A stretch of DNA of 64,000 nt from Oscillospiraceae bacterium (GTDB taxonomy: Bacteria; Bacillota; Clostridia; Oscillospirales; Oscillospiraceae): assembly GCA_017436785.1 (NCBI GenBank), contig JAFSCK010000146.1, positions 24,840 through 88,839 on the forward strand, written 5' to 3'. Numbering within the stretch: position 1 is the first letter of the stretch; every line of letters begins with the position of its first letter. Below are positions 32,805 through 41,945 of this stretch, in pieces. Below the pieces are notes generated by a model. The model ran no database searches. It saw only the letters and a program-made list of their open reading frames with translations, and was not told the DNA's origin. Both the position numbers and the translations under genes were made by a program.

Positions 32805-33899
32805 ATGAAGTACCTGTTCATCAACTCCGTTGCCGGCATTGGCAGCACGGGGCGGATCGCGGCACAGCAGTGCCGGGAACTTATGGCACAGGGCCACGAA
32901 TGTACGCTCGCCTTTGGCCGTGACAAAGCCAATTGCGACGATATCCCCACCTTCCGCATCGGCGGCGATTGGGATGTACGCTTCCATGGCCTGCGCAACC
33001 GGCTGCTGGACGATCAGGGCTTCGGCTCCAAGACTGCGACCAAACGCTTTTTGCAGTGGGTCCGGCAGTATGATCCCGATGTGATCTGGCTGCATAACGT
33101 TCATGGCTATTATCTCCATATCGGTCTTCTGTTTACTTACTTAAAGACCTGCGGTAAGCAGATCCGCTGGACCCTCCATGATTGCTGGACCTTTACCGGA
33201 CACTGCGCCTACTTTGATTTTGCGGGCTGTGATAAATGGAAGACCGGCTGCGGCCAGTGCCCCCAGAAGCATACCTACCCACAAAGCCTGCTGCTGGACA
33301 ACAGCCGCAGAAACTATGCAGAAAAAAAGAACCTGTTCACCGGCATTCCTGATCTGACCCTCATTACACCGTCGAAATGGCTGGCAGAACTCCTGCAGGA
33401 GAGCTATCTGAAGGAATACCCGGTGGTGGTGGTCTATAATACCATTAACACAGATATTTTCCGCCCCACACCCAGCAAATTCCGGGAAAACCATGGCCTG
33501 CAAGATAGCAAAATGGTGCTGGGCGTTGCCAGCATCTGGGAGGAGCGAAAAGGTCTGCGGGACTTTGTAAAGCTGTCTTCTATGCTGCCCCCGGAATACA
33601 AAATTGTGCTGGTAGGCGTGACGGGGGAACAGAGAAAAGGACTGCCGCAGAGCATTCTGGCCCTGCCTAGAACCAACAGTGCCGGAGAATTGTCAGAAAT
33701 CTATACCGCTGCCGATGTGTTTGTCAACCCTACCTATGAAGACAACTATCCCACCGTCAATCTGGAAGCCCGGGCCTGCGGTACCCGAATCGTCTGCTAT
33801 GATACCGGCGGCTGCCGGGAAACTTTGGGAGCAGGGGACAGCCTGATCGCAAAGGGAGCTGTGGCTGCCCTTTGCGCTGCCATTTGCCAAGAGAAATGA
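32805..33899 (+). CDS. Glycosyltransferase family 4 (WcaL/colanic-acid type)
   Basis: A 364-residue GT-B enzyme. The N-terminal acceptor half starts FINSVAGIGSTGRIAAQQC and includes the cysteine-rich WTLHDCWTFTGHCAYF segment (with further Cys nearby) seen in this subgroup, perhaps a structural metal site. The donor half has GVASIWEERKGLRDFV and YEDNYPTVNLEARACGT (the E-x7-E motif region). The linkage and sugars are unknown. The ATG at 32805 has AGGAGGGCGAG upstream; the longer frame from 32766 runs through a repeat and is rejected. Confidence 0.88.
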   Translation: MKYLFINSVAGIGSTGRIAAQQCRELMAQGHECTLAFGRDKANCDDIPTFRIGGDWDVRFHGLRNRLLDDQGFGSKTATKRFLQWVRQYDPDVIWLHNVHGYYLHIGLLFTYLKTCGKQIRWTLHDCWTFTGHCAYFDFAGCDKWKTGCGQCPQKHTYPQSLLLDNSRRNYAEKKNLFTGIPDLTLITPSKWLAELLQESYLKEYPVVVVYNTINTDIFRPTPSKFRENHGLQDSKMVLGVASIWEERKGLRDFVKLSSMLPPEYKIVLVGVTGEQRKGLPQSILALPRTNSAGELSEIYTAADVFVNPTYEDNYPTVNLEARACGTRIVCYDTGGCRETLGAGDSLIAKGAVAALCAAICQEK

Positions 33900-33908
33900 G
33901 GACCGACA

Positions 33909-35162
33909 ATGAACTATTATCGTTTTCCTGAAACACGGACATGGAAGCTGCTGTTTACAGCCTTTCTGCTGCTTCAATTGCTGACAACCAGAAGCGGCAT
34001 GTTCGGACCGCAGCTCAGTTTTCTGGAAAAGCAAGCTCTGATGCTTGGAAGCATCGTTCTGGCAGGGCTTGTGTTCCTGTGGAGAAACCGCGCGGACTGG
34101 AAGAAGCTGTTTCTGGACAGCAGAATGGCCGCCGCAGGGCTTTTCGCCATGGTAATGCTGCTGCCCATGCTCTTGAAGCGGGACTGGCAATTGATGTATT
34201 TTACCATTTTTCTGGGGCTGTTGCTTGCAGTATTTCTCAGCTATTTTGTTACCCTGAAAGAAACTGCAAAATGCTATGTTCTCCTTTTGAGCGGACTGTG
34301 TGTGTACTCCCTCATAGCGACCTATCTGCTTCGCCGACTGCCGGATAATGGGCTCTGGAACGTGCCTCAGTTTCTCAACGCTGCGGGAAATGCCTATTAT
34401 AATTTCGGCCTGTGCAACGTGTCCATTCATCATGTGGCGTCCCGTAATTTGGGCGTTTTCCGGGAGCCGGGTGTCTATCAGTTCTTTATCTTGATGGGTC
34501 TGTATTTGACCAATTATTGGGTGGACTGGGAGAAGGAAGCCCACATGTGGCTGGCAAATAGTATTTTTGCAGCCACCATGCTCAGCACCATGGCCACCGG
34601 CGGAGTCATCGAACTGGGCCTGTTTGTCATCGTGTTGTTCTTTGACAAGAAAATGTACCGCGACAAGCGTCTGCGCATGTTAGCCATCGTTGCCATTGCG
34701 GCGGCACTGCTTGTGATCATTATCAGCTTCCTCCAGCAAAATGCCATTTACTGGTTCCTCTATGATACCCTGCTGGAAAAATTCATCAACAAGACCGATT
34801 CTGTCACAGACCGGACTGCTGCCTTTGCTGCGAATTTCCAGCTGATGGTCCAGCATCCCTTCGTGGGTGCAAAAATGGCAGAGGTTTTACACGCCGTGCG
34901 CAACAACACCTCGTCCACCCTGATCCTCTACGCAGCCTTCGGCATCCTTGGCGGAACGCTGAATGTAGCCTGCTGGACCGCTTTTGTATGGAAGCGGGAG
35001 CGGGCACTCTGGCTGAATCTGGCGCTGCTGGTGATCCTGTTCATGGCCTTTAACACTCAGAATCTGACCTGGGATCTGTATTTCTGGCTGTTCCCCACCA
35101 TGGCCCTGCTGGAGCGGGGGATGCCGCTGGCAGAGAAGACTTTGAAGAAATTGAAACAATAA
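33909..35162 (+). CDS. wzy: Wzy-like polysaccharide polymerase (O-antigen polymerase family)
   Basis: A 417-residue hydrophobic protein with roughly ten membrane helices and a large periplasm-facing loop between about 130 and 190. The loop holds the FREPGVYQFF segment typical of O-antigen polymerase/ligase proteins. The family polymerises lipid-linked repeat units after flipping. No ligase such as WaaL would be expected in a Gram-positive. The short gaps (10 and 31 bases) place it firmly in the operon. It is the only polymerase-like gene in the locus. Family membership rests on topology and one motif, so I am moderately sure. Confidence 0.75.
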   Translation: MNYYRFPETRTWKLLFTAFLLLQLLTTRSGMFGPQLSFLEKQALMLGSIVLAGLVFLWRNRADWKKLFLDSRMAAAGLFAMVMLLPMLLKRDWQLMYFTIFLGLLLAVFLSYFVTLKETAKCYVLLLSGLCVYSLIATYLLRRLPDNGLWNVPQFLNAAGNAYYNFGLCNVSIHHVASRNLGVFREPGVYQFFILMGLYLTNYWVDWEKEAHMWLANSIFAATMLSTMATGGVIELGLFVIVLFFDKKMYRDKRLRMLAIVAIAAALLVIIISFLQQNAIYWFLYDTLLEKFINKTDSVTDRTAAFAANFQLMVQHPFVGAKMAEVLHAVRNNTSSTLILYAAFGILGGTLNVACWTAFVWKRERALWLNLALLVILFMAFNTQNLTWDLYFWLFPTMALLERGMPLAEKTLKKLKQ

Positions 35163-35192
35163 AACTGTAACGGTGAAGCTGGGAGGAAAACC

Positions 35193-36194
35193 ATGAGCCA
35201 GTATGTTTCCGATATCGATTTTGTCATGATCTGGGTAGACGGCAACGACCCGGAGTGGAGAAAAAGCAAGGCGGCCTACAGCGGAGAGGAGGCCAAGTTC
35301 AATATCAATGATGTGAGATACCGAGACTGGGATAATCTCCATTATTGGTTCCGCTGTGTAGAAAAATTCGCACCATGGGTTCGGAAAATCCATTTTGTTA
35401 CCTGCGGCCATGTGCCCCAGTGGCTGAAGCTGGAGCATCCCAAGCTGAATTTTGTAAAGCACAGCGATTACATGGCGGCGGAATACCTCCCCACTTTTTC
35501 TGCCAATCCCATTGAACTGAATCTGCACCGCATTGAGGGCCTGTCTGAGAAGTTTGTGTTCTTTAACGATGACATGTTCCTGATCGCTCCGATGAAGGAG
35601 GAGGACTTCTTTGTAAACGGGCTGCCCAGAGGCTATGCCGTCCTGAACCCTCCCACTGCCGATAAGCATGGCATTGCCACCATCATCATGAATGATCTGG
35701 GTGTCATTGCAGAGCATTTTGATTTTAAGACCCAGTTTAAGGCCCACTTAAGCAAATGGTTCCATCCGGCCTATGGCTTGCAGAATCTGCGGACCTGCCT
35801 GCTGCTGCCTTGGCGGCGGTATGTGGGCTTCCTGGATCTGCATTTGCCCTCCTCCTTCTTGAAAAGCACCTTCGAGGAGGTGTGGAAAGAGGAGGAAGAC
35901 CTTCTGAAGAAGGTCAGCTCCCACCGTTTCCGCAGCGATTCCGATGTAAACCAGTGGGTCATGTCCTACTGGCAGATCGCAACCGGACGCTTTGTACCGG
36001 GAAATCCTAAAATTGGAAAGGCGTTCTACCTCAGCGGTGATGTCAGCGGTGTGGTGGATATCATCAAAAATCAGAAGATGAAGATGATCTGCCTGAACGA
36101 TTCGGAGAAGGTGGCAAATATCGACACCATTCGCCGACAGATCGCAGAGGCCTTTGATTGCATCGTGGGAGAAAAATCCTCTTTTGAGAAATGA
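35193..36194 (+). CDS. Stealth-family capsular polysaccharide phosphotransferase
   Basis: A 333-residue protein of the Stealth family, enzymes that transfer hexose-1-phosphate to make phosphodiester-linked glycans (capsules, and GlcNAc-1-phosphotransferase in animals). Conserved region 1 is IDFVMIWVDGNDPEW at about 6-20. Region 2 spans RDWDNLHYWFRCVEKFAPWV to KFVFFNDDMFLIAPM, with the catalytic acidic FNDDMF. Region 3 includes HPAYGLQNLRTC and the FEEVWKEEEDLL helix. Region 4 is short. Its presence suggests sugar-1-phosphate linkages in the polymer. A good AGGAGG-like site (GGGAGGA) precedes the ATG. Confidence 0.92.
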   Translation: MSQYVSDIDFVMIWVDGNDPEWRKSKAAYSGEEAKFNINDVRYRDWDNLHYWFRCVEKFAPWVRKIHFVTCGHVPQWLKLEHPKLNFVKHSDYMAAEYLPTFSANPIELNLHRIEGLSEKFVFFNDDMFLIAPMKEEDFFVNGLPRGYAVLNPPTADKHGIATIIMNDLGVIAEHFDFKTQFKAHLSKWFHPAYGLQNLRTCLLLPWRRYVGFLDLHLPSSFLKSTFEEVWKEEEDLLKKVSSHRFRSDSDVNQWVMSYWQIATGRFVPGNPKIGKAFYLSGDVSGVVDIIKNQKMKMICLNDSEKVANIDTIRRQIAEAFDCIVGEKSSFEK

Positions 36195-36204
36195 GGCGGA
36201 AAGC

Positions 36205-37311
36205 TTGAAAAAGATCTTATACCTGACAGGTTATCCCGCACCCTACCGGGTGGCGTATTTTGATACCCTTGGACAGGCTGCGGATGTAACGGTCCTGTTT
36301 GCGGATCGGAAGGAGGACCAGACTCACCGCAGTCAGGACTGGTTTATTTCGGGGGCGGGAAATTTCCGTGCAGTTCAGCTGGAAAAGCGGGTGACTGCCA
36401 TGCGGGGCGGCTACCTGTGTCTGGATGTCCTTGACTGGATGAAACAGAAATGGGATGTGATCGTCCTGTGCGGCTATTCCTCTCCCACGGTAATGCTGGC
36501 CATGGCTTACTTAAAGGCCCGGCGCATCCCCTTCTGGATGGAAGTAGATGGCGGACTGGTCCGCCCGGATTCCAAGGCAAAGTACCTGTTTAAAAGAACA
36601 CTGGTCCGCAGCGCCAGCGGCTATCTCAGCACCGGAAAAGCCACCACCAACTATCTGGTTCACTACGGTGCTGCGCGGGAAAAGGTTAATGAGTACCCCT
36701 TTTCCTCTTTACACGAAGCAGATTTACCGGAGACTGCCCTGACTCCAGCGGAAAAAGCGGCGCTCCGGCAGGAAATGGGCCTTTGCCAGGGAAAAATGAT
36801 CCTCTCCATTGGCCAGTTCATTCACCGTAAGGGCTTCGATGTTCTGCTGCGCTCTGCGGCAAAGCTGCAGCCTGACGTACACATCTACATCGTCGGTGGC
36901 GTTCCCACAGAAGCGTATCAGCAAATGTGCCGGGAGCTGGGGCTTCGGAATATCCATTTTGAAGGATTCATGCCCAAGGATCAGCTCTTGAAGTATTATC
37001 AGGCGGCAGACCTGTTTGTCCTGCCTACCCGGGAAGACATCTGGGGCCTCGTCATCAACGAGGCTATGGCCTACAGCCTTCCTGTCATCACCACAGACCG
37101 CTGTGTGGCAGGTCTGGATCTGGTGGAGAACGGTGTCAACGGCTATATCGTCCCGGTGGAGGATGCCGATGCACTGGCGGAAAAAATCAATACCCTGTTT
37201 ACACAGGACTGGACCGAAATGGGACAGGTTTCCTGGGAAAAGATCCAGCCCTATACCATAGAAAATATGGCGAAGACCCATATGGAAATTTTTGAAACTG
37301 TAGCCCTGTAA
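36205..37311 (+). CDS. Glycosyltransferase family 4
   Basis: A 368-residue GT-B enzyme. It opens ILYLTGYPAPYRVAYFDTL; the donor half has SIGQFIHRKGFDVLLRSAA and the E-x7-E segment REDIWGLVINEAMAYSLPV. The start is probably the TTG at 36205, which follows AGGCGGAAAG and places the first strand at the N terminus. The upstream in-frame ATG at 36154 lies inside the Stealth gene. Donor and acceptor cannot be named. Confidence 0.88.
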   Translation: MKKILYLTGYPAPYRVAYFDTLGQAADVTVLFADRKEDQTHRSQDWFISGAGNFRAVQLEKRVTAMRGGYLCLDVLDWMKQKWDVIVLCGYSSPTVMLAMAYLKARRIPFWMEVDGGLVRPDSKAKYLFKRTLVRSASGYLSTGKATTNYLVHYGAAREKVNEYPFSSLHEADLPETALTPAEKAALRQEMGLCQGKMILSIGQFIHRKGFDVLLRSAAKLQPDVHIYIVGGVPTEAYQQMCRELGLRNIHFEGFMPKDQLLKYYQAADLFVLPTREDIWGLVINEAMAYSLPVITTDRCVAGLDLVENGVNGYIVPVEDADALAEKINTLFTQDWTEMGQVSWEKIQPYTIENMAKTHMEIFETVAL

Positions 37312-37326
37312 CGACGGAGGTGCCCT

Positions 37327-38307
37327 ATGGTCGGTATGAATCCCAAAATCAGCATTCTGATTCCTGTCTATAATGGCGAAGCCACCATCGGCAGGGCAGT
37401 CCGCTCTGTTCTGGCTCAGGACGAAACCGATTTGGAGGTCATTGTGGTAAATGATGGCTCTACCGACGGTACGGCTGCCCTTCTGGATGAGATTGCTGGG
37501 GAAAATCCTAACGTTCTGCCGATCCATCAGAAAAACGGCGGCGTCAGCAAAGCCAGAAACACAGCTCTGGAGCACGCCACGGGAGAATACCTGATGTTTT
37601 TGGATGCCGATGATGAATTGGCACCGGGAATTTTGCGTAAGACTCTGGTGCTGGCGAAGAACCATGACTGCGATATCGTAGCCGGTACCTGTATTCGGAT
37701 CCGTCCCGATGGCAGCAGCTTCCTGTCGGATATGCCCATTGCAGAAGTCCCCACCATCTGGCAGGGGGAGGAAGCGCTGTGCGCATCCTTGCGGGACCAT
37801 CCTTCCACCTATGCGGTATGGGCCAAGCTCTACCGCCGGGAGGCCATCGGGGAAACACGCTTTGTGGAAGGAAAAAAGCTCCATGAGGACAGCTTCTTTC
37901 TGTTTGAGATCCTGCAAAAGGATCTGAAAATGGTAGTGACAAAGCTTCCCATAGTCCATTACCACCTGACCCAATCCAGTGCATCCCGAGCTGCATTTTC
38001 GGAAAAATTTCTGGATATGTTATATTTTGCCCAGAGGAAACTGGAAATCATTGAAGAAAAGTATCCCCATCTTATCCCGCTGGGGAAGAATGTTTTGGTA
38101 AAGGCCAATATGGCACTCTTGAAAACCATGTGGTCCGCCAAGGGAGAAGCCTACAAAAAACTGGAAAAACAGTGCCAGAAAACCATTCGAGAAAACGGTA
38201 AGTATTTTATCCCGGCCATTAAGGTGGATAAGATCCTGTTCCTGTTTGTTCGCTTGCATCTATTCTGGCTGTATAAAGGGATCTACCGACTGCTGCGGGG
38301 AAGATAA
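37327..38307 (+). CDS. Glycosyltransferase family 2
   Basis: A 326-residue GT-A enzyme. The nucleotide-binding start is PKISILIPVYNGEATIGRAV, followed by VIVVNDGSTDGTAALLDE, NGGVSKARNTALEHATGEY and the metal-binding FLDADDELAP. The C-terminal half is helical and basic and may contact the membrane. It sits 16 bases after the previous transferase. It shares only the common core with the two closely related GT2 genes at 38353 and 43211. Confidence 0.88.
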   Translation: MVGMNPKISILIPVYNGEATIGRAVRSVLAQDETDLEVIVVNDGSTDGTAALLDEIAGENPNVLPIHQKNGGVSKARNTALEHATGEYLMFLDADDELAPGILRKTLVLAKNHDCDIVAGTCIRIRPDGSSFLSDMPIAEVPTIWQGEEALCASLRDHPSTYAVWAKLYRREAIGETRFVEGKKLHEDSFFLFEILQKDLKMVVTKLPIVHYHLTQSSASRAAFSEKFLDMLYFAQRKLEIIEEKYPHLIPLGKNVLVKANMALLKTMWSAKGEAYKKLEKQCQKTIRENGKYFIPAIKVDKILFLFVRLHLFWLYKGIYRLLRGR

Positions 38308-38352
38308 CCGGCAGCACGATGGAGCCTTTGGCAGAGAAAGGAAGATAGGAAA

Positions 38353-39336
38353 ATGAACGAAAACCCTTTGATCAGCATCATCGTTCCGGTGTATAAGGTA
38401 GAAGACTATCTTTCCCGCTGTGTGGATTCTCTGCTGGATCAGACCTATGACAATCTGGAGATCATTCTGGTGGATGACGGCTCTCCCGACAGCTGCGGGG
38501 CTATCTGTGATGCCTATGCTGCACGGGATCGCCGCGTTCGGGTGATCCACAAGAAAAACGGAGGCCTAAGCAGTGCCCGGAATGCAGGCATCGATGTGGC
38601 ACGAGGAGACTATCTGGGCTTCGTAGACAGCGACGACTGGGTGGATGTTCATACCTACGAATGGCTGCTTACCATGGCGTTGGAGGAAAACGTGAAGCTG
38701 GTCTGTGCTGGCCGCTACGACTATAACAGCGGAACAGGGGAGAAGACCATTGGCCTGTGCCCACCAAAGCGAGAGGTGATCTCCGGTGGGGAGCTGGCGA
38801 AGCGCATTTTCCTCTGGGACAATGTGGACTCTGCCGCATGGGACAAGCTGTACCACCGCAGCCTGTTCCGGGAGCTTCGCTATCCCTTGGGGGTAGTCAG
38901 TGAGGACCTTCCTGTGACCTACCGGGCTGGTTTGGAAGCAGGACGGGTAGGTATGCTTGACCGGCCGGTATACTACTATTTCCACCGGGAGGGCAGCATC
39001 ACCACGGCAGCGGTATCGGAAAGATCCTTCCAGCCCAGCAGCAACACCAGACAGGTGCTGGAGTATGTTCGCCGGGAGAATCCGGAACTGCTGGACTATG
39101 CGACAGCCTTTCATATCAGCCATTTGGGTTACATCTGCACCGTGACGGAATTGGCAGGCAAAGAGGCTATGCAGCGCTTTCGTACACAGTATGACCAGAA
39201 GCGCCGGGAGCTGCGCAGCTTCCTGCCGTTCATCCTGCGAAGCCCTCTGATCAAAAAGAAGGATCGCCTGACGTGGATCACGATTAGCTTTGGCTGCTAT
39301 GGCTTTTTACGAAAACTGTACCATATGGGCCGTTGA
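38353..39336 (+). CDS. Glycosyltransferase family 2, paralogue of the gene at 43211
   Basis: A 327-residue GT-A enzyme with ISIIVPVYKVEDYLSRCVDS, ILVDDGSPDSCGAICDAYAA, VIHKKNGGLSSARNAG and the metal-binding FVDSDDWVD. The first 110 residues are strikingly similar to the GT2 at 43211, pointing to duplication within the locus. The C-terminal parts differ, so acceptors may differ. The ATG follows AAAGGAAGA after a 46-base gap. Confidence 0.88.
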   Translation: MNENPLISIIVPVYKVEDYLSRCVDSLLDQTYDNLEIILVDDGSPDSCGAICDAYAARDRRVRVIHKKNGGLSSARNAGIDVARGDYLGFVDSDDWVDVHTYEWLLTMALEENVKLVCAGRYDYNSGTGEKTIGLCPPKREVISGGELAKRIFLWDNVDSAAWDKLYHRSLFRELRYPLGVVSEDLPVTYRAGLEAGRVGMLDRPVYYYFHREGSITTAAVSERSFQPSSNTRQVLEYVRRENPELLDYATAFHISHLGYICTVTELAGKEAMQRFRTQYDQKRRELRSFLPFILRSPLIKKKDRLTWITISFGCYGFLRKLYHMGR

Positions 39337-39372
39337 CCCATCTTAATTTCTTTCGCATCACCGGGAGTCACT

Positions 39373-40761
39373 ATGAAGAATAAAAACAGGATCACCCTTT
39401 TGAATTTTTTGAGCAACCTTCTCCTGCGGGGAATATCTATTTTTTCCGCACCGATCTTCTCCCGGCTTCTGGGTACCAGCGGTTTTGGTGTTGTGTCGGT
39501 GTATAACATCTGGACCCGGATCCTTGGTGTTGCAGTGCCTATGCAGAGCAACCTGACACTGGTCAACGCCCGGGTGGAATATCCCGAGGACCAGCAGGAT
39601 GCTTACCAGTCCTCTGTATTGACCATGTCAATGCTGGGCTTTGCGGCGGCAGCGGTATTGGGGACCTTGTTCTTAAAGCCGATCTCCGGCTTTTTAAACC
39701 TGCCGGGTTTTTTGATTTATTTGATGCTTCTGCAGGCCTTTGGCAACTTTGCAACCTCCTTTGCAGGTTCCAAATACACCTATGAATTTAAGGCTGGAAG
39801 AAATCTGCTGCTGTCTGTTGGCATCACACTGGCTTCACTGACTTTGTCCCTGATTCTGGTGCTGAGCCTTCCTCAGGAGGACCGGTACTTAGGACGGATC
39901 TGGGGCAATGTCATTGTCTATGCAGGTCTGGGCGCTATTTTAGCAGTTGGCGTTCTTCGCCGGGGACGGACCTATTTCCGACCGGATTACTGGAAATTCT
40001 GTCTGACACTGGCACTCCCCATGGTGTTTTACAGCTTGTCGGATATGATGCTGGCTCAGAGTGACCAGATCATGCTCCAAACCATGCTGGATAGCACCAG
40101 CGTGGGCCTGTATAGTCTCGCCTATACCTTTTCCAATGTGCTGTTCACTATTTTCCATTCCCTGAACAATACATGGGCACCCTTCTTCTTTGAGGACATG
40201 AAGCACGGGGAAACAGAAAAGGTCCGTTCCAGTGCTGTCAATTTCTTAGAATTGTTCACCATTTTGGCCATGGGCTTTGTCCTGTTGGCACCGGAGGTGT
40301 TCAGCATCTATGCCGGACGGGATTTCTGGAGTGGTATGAGCTTGATCCCTCTGTTTTCCGCGGGATATTATCTGAATTTTTTATGCACCTTTCCGGTGAA
40401 CTATGACTATTACCACAAGCAGAATAAGGCTGTTGCTGTCATCACCATTTCCTGTGCCCTTGTAAATTTGGGACTGAATTACCTGCTGATCCGGGCCTTC
40501 GGTGTTGTGGGGGCGGCGCTGGCTACCACTCTTTCCCATCTGCTGCAGCTGATTTTACATCATCTCTATGCAAGCTGTATCTTGGGAAAAGGGGAGTATC
40601 CTTATCCTGTGAAGCTCTGGGGCGGCTATGGACTGGCGTTTCTTGCTGTGTTTGCCCTGAGTTATCTGATTCCCGACTACTGGCTGGCCCGTTGGGGACT
40701 AGGTGCGGTTCTGGGCCTCTGGGAATTGACCCGGATTCGCAAACGCCGCGGCTTGCTGTAA
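39373..40761 (+). CDS. wzx: Wzx-type oligosaccharide flippase (MOP superfamily), unit 1
   Basis: A 462-residue membrane protein with about twelve helices. The opening LLNFLSNLLLRGISIFSAPI and FSRLLGTSGFGVVSVYNIW match the polysaccharide transport proteins that flip undecaprenyl-linked repeat units. The central SDMMLAQSDQIMLQTMLDS segment is typical of Wzx/RfbX. It probably exports the repeat unit assembled by the preceding transferases for polymerisation by the Wzy-like protein at 33909. Confidence 0.88.
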   Translation: MKNKNRITLLNFLSNLLLRGISIFSAPIFSRLLGTSGFGVVSVYNIWTRILGVAVPMQSNLTLVNARVEYPEDQQDAYQSSVLTMSMLGFAAAAVLGTLFLKPISGFLNLPGFLIYLMLLQAFGNFATSFAGSKYTYEFKAGRNLLLSVGITLASLTLSLILVLSLPQEDRYLGRIWGNVIVYAGLGAILAVGVLRRGRTYFRPDYWKFCLTLALPMVFYSLSDMMLAQSDQIMLQTMLDSTSVGLYSLAYTFSNVLFTIFHSLNNTWAPFFFEDMKHGETEKVRSSAVNFLELFTILAMGFVLLAPEVFSIYAGRDFWSGMSLIPLFSAGYYLNFLCTFPVNYDYYHKQNKAVAVITISCALVNLGLNYLLIRAFGVVGAALATTLSHLLQLILHHLYASCILGKGEYPYPVKLWGGYGLAFLAVFALSYLIPDYWLARWGLGAVLGLWELTRIRKRRGLL

Positions 40762-40776
40762 GATAGGAGAAATACT

Positions 40777-41940
40777 ATGCACATCATCTACTCGGTAGCT
40801 ACCTGTTCTGCGCAGGTATACCGGCAGCTTTTTGCCCACACCAAGCTGAAGCCTGCTTACCAATCTCAAAAATACCACCGCCTCCTGATCGAGGGTCTTG
40901 CCTCCCACACGGAAGTGGATGTGGTAGCAACGCCTCCGGTAAACCGCGCCTGTCTGGAGAAAAGTATGGTGCACCTGCCTAACCACGAAGAGGGCGGTGC
41001 GTATTATCACCATATTACGGCTGTTCGCAATCCTTATCTAAAAGGCCTTATCATGGCCTGCGGAACCTTTTTCCACACCCTTCGACTTGCCCGTAAGGAC
41101 AGTGTGGTCATCGTAGACTGCCTGAACCGGGTAGTATCCACCAGCGCTCTGCTGGCAGCCAAACTCCGAGGCATCTGCTGTGTGGGCATCGTCATGGACC
41201 TGCCCGATATGTTCTCTAACGGAAAAAAGTTTTACACAGCTTGGGGCAACTGGGTGATTTCCCACTGTACCGATTATATCGTTCTGACAGAAATGATGAA
41301 CGATTACATCAATCCTACTGGCAAGCCTCATGTGGTACTGGAAGGGCAGTCGGACATTGCAATGCGTGGCCGAGAGCCTTCTATGGAAATGAAGCAATCT
41401 CCCCGGGTGGTGCTGTATGCAGGCGGTGTCAGCCGCCAATATGGTGCGGAAATTATGACGGAAGGCTTTCGCTTGGCCAATGTTCCCAATTCCCAGCTTC
41501 ATATCTACGGTCCCGGCGATTATGTGGAGGAATTGCAGGCAATTTCTCAGGAAGATCCAAGAGTCTTTTATGGCGGAATGCTGCTGAATACGCAAATCGA
41601 GGAAAAAGAGCAGCAGGCGACCCTGCTGATCAATCCCCGTCCGACCCATGAGGAATTTATCAAATATTCTTTCCCGTCCAAGACCATGGAATACATGGCC
41701 TCTGGTACGCCTGCACTAACAACGCGGATTCCCGGTATTCCCAAGGACTATGAGCCGCACCTGTATTTTATCGATGAAGAGACTGTTGAGGGTGTAGCAC
41801 ACGCCCTGACAGAGGCGCTGTCTCATTCTGATGAGGAGCTGTTTGCCAAGGGCTGCGCAGCCAGAGATTTTATCCTCAATACCAGAAACAATGTTATTCA
41901 AGCGGGCAAAATTCTGGACATGCTGAAGAAAGGAACGTGA
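40777..41940 (+). CDS. GT-B glycosyltransferase (family 4-like)
   Basis: A 387-residue protein with a GT-B layout. The N-terminal half lacks the usual glycine-rich start and opens IIYSVATCSAQVYRQLFAHT. The donor half holds VVLYAGGVSRQYGAEIMTEG and SFPSKTMEYMASGTPALT, the latter replacing the usual E-x7-E region. Such proteins are common in clostridial capsule loci, and I know no specific activity. The next gene begins 6 bases after its stop. Confidence 0.78.
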   Translation: MHIIYSVATCSAQVYRQLFAHTKLKPAYQSQKYHRLLIEGLASHTEVDVVATPPVNRACLEKSMVHLPNHEEGGAYYHHITAVRNPYLKGLIMACGTFFHTLRLARKDSVVIVDCLNRVVSTSALLAAKLRGICCVGIVMDLPDMFSNGKKFYTAWGNWVISHCTDYIVLTEMMNDYINPTGKPHVVLEGQSDIAMRGREPSMEMKQSPRVVLYAGGVSRQYGAEIMTEGFRLANVPNSQLHIYGPGDYVEELQAISQEDPRVFYGGMLLNTQIEEKEQQATLLINPRPTHEEFIKYSFPSKTMEYMASGTPALTTRIPGIPKDYEPHLYFIDEETVEGVAHALTEALSHSDEELFAKGCAARDFILNTRNNVIQAGKILDMLKKGT

Positions 41941-41945
41941 TACTC

